Source: Thermoplasmatota archaeon
GTDB lineage: Archaea; Thermoplasmatota; E2; DHVEG-1
Reading direction: 5' to 3'
NCBI GenBank assembly: GCA_018334795.1
Contig: JAGXLH010000088.1
Coordinates: forward strand, 1 to 6,512
Length of the DNA stretch: 6,512 nucleotides
In this document: positions 5,991 through 6,512 of the stretch, piece by piece
How the letters are laid out: each line of letters starts with the position of its first letter
Numbering within the stretch: the first letter of the stretch is position 1
The notes under the pieces: generated by a model
What the model was told of the DNA's origin: nothing
Seen by the model: only the letters and a program-made list of their open reading frames with translations
Databases searched by the model: none
Translations under genes and position numbers: made by a program

Positions 5991-6512
5991 ATGCCTTCTT
6001 CAAAACGACCTTCAAAGGGAAAAAGAACGAAGTCTAAACGTTCAAAAAAAGGAGAAATCCAACAATTAAAAGAACGGGAAAAAGAACTGAATTGTCTATA
6101 TGGATTAACCAGAGTAGTCCGAGATAAAAATATCACTATTAAAGATGCACTCAAGGATATCATCAAACTAATCCCTCCATCATGGCAATATCCAAAGATT
6201 ACCTGTGCTCAAATTAAAATTAATGGTGAACATGTTGAAACACAAAATTTTAAAGAAACCCCTTGGGAACTATCCAGCTCTATAAAGGTCAATGATGAAA
6301 TCATCGGAAGCCTCGATGTTTATTATCTTGAGAAAAAACCTGAGGCGAATGAAGGACCTTTTTTAAAACAAGAACGATGGTTGATTGAAGCTATCACTGA
6401 TTTACTTAGCCGGTTTTTTGAAGAACGTCAAATCAAAGAAGAACTTGAAGAACATCGGAAGAAACTAGATCACGCCGAAAAGATAATGAAAAAGGATGAG
6501 AAAAAAACTGGT
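5991..6512 (+). CDS. Sensor protein with GAF-like domain, N-terminal part (runs off window)
   Basis: The frame is open for 174 codons to the last base, with no stop, so the 3' part lies outside the window. Residues 1-20 form a strongly basic tail (10 Lys/Arg, no acidic residue) of Ser-Lys-Arg type. Residues 21-34 are a short charged helix. Residues 35-140 match, from memory, a GAF-like sensory domain seen at the start of many PAS/histidine-kinase proteins: L-N-C-L-Y at 33-37, I-P-P-S-W-Q-Y-P at 61-68, T-C-A at 71-73, F-K-E-T-P-W at 87-92, G-S-L-D-V-Y-Y at 106-112 and E-G-P-F-L at 121-125. Residues 140-173 are a highly charged coiled-coil helix of the kind that joins sensor domains to PAS or kinase modules. 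No membrane segment is seen, so it is probably cytoplasmic. The missing part may be a PAS domain or a histidine kinase, which would make it a candidate donor to the receiver of the preceding gene; this is inference. The ligand is unknown. Confidence 0.75.
   Translation, partial: MPSSKRPSKGKRTKSKRSKKGEIQQLKEREKELNCLYGLTRVVRDKNITIKDALKDIIKLIPPSWQYPKITCAQIKINGEHVETQNFKETPWELSSSIKVNDEIIGSLDVYYLEKKPEANEGPFLKQERWLIEAITDLLSRFFEERQIKEELEEHRKKLDHAEKIMKKDEKKTG

Overview
The window is AT-rich and gene-dense, and looks like a piece of an archaeal chromosome, probably from an uncultivated lineage. The case for Archaea rests on TATA-like elements at the expected places rather than bacterial -35/-10 pairs, Shine-Dalgarno (SD) matches of the GGTGAT and GGAGG type, an Lrp/AsnC-like regulator of archaeal style, and a glutamate dehydrogenase of the archaeal-size hexameric class. 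No 16S or other strong phylogenetic marker is present, so I do not name a phylum. The receiver/PEP-binding protein and the sensor belong to families I know mainly from bacteria, so exchange between domains is possible.

Layout. Bases 12-266 (minus) carry the start of a TauE/SafE-type membrane transporter that stops after 84 codons. Bases 267-387 are a compact divergent intergenic region with one nearly symmetric TATA element that could serve both directions. Bases 388-1470 (plus) encode a 360-residue regulator built from two tandem Lrp/AsnC-like units, each a winged helix followed by a RAM-like domain. Bases 1471-1659 hold the likely gdhA promoter and a clear SD. Bases 1660-2946 encode a complete glutamate dehydrogenase with all catalytic residues. 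After 31 bases comes a 994-residue protein (2978-5962) with a degenerate receiver, an intact-looking receiver and a PEP/pyruvate-binding ATP-grasp domain of the PpsA/PpdK type, but no phosphohistidine domain or TIM barrel. After another 28 bases a sensor-like gene starts at 5991 and runs off the window. It has a very basic tail, a GAF-like domain and a signalling helix.

How the genes may work together (inference). gdhA, the receiver/ATP-grasp gene and the sensor gene are co-directional and closely spaced, so they may form one transcription unit, although an internal promoter before the second gene is possible. The unit would put glutamate/2-oxoglutarate interconversion next to a putative signal-controlled enzyme of the pyruvate/PEP type and a candidate upstream sensor. 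The Lrp-like protein is a plausible regulator of gdhA and of its own divergent promoter. The most interesting element is the sensor plus receiver/ATP-grasp pair: it resembles a two-component pathway whose output is a phosphotransfer-type enzyme rather than a DNA-binding protein. No tRNA, rRNA, CRISPR array, insertion sequence or convincing terminator was seen, and no gene-free stretch exceeds 190 bases.
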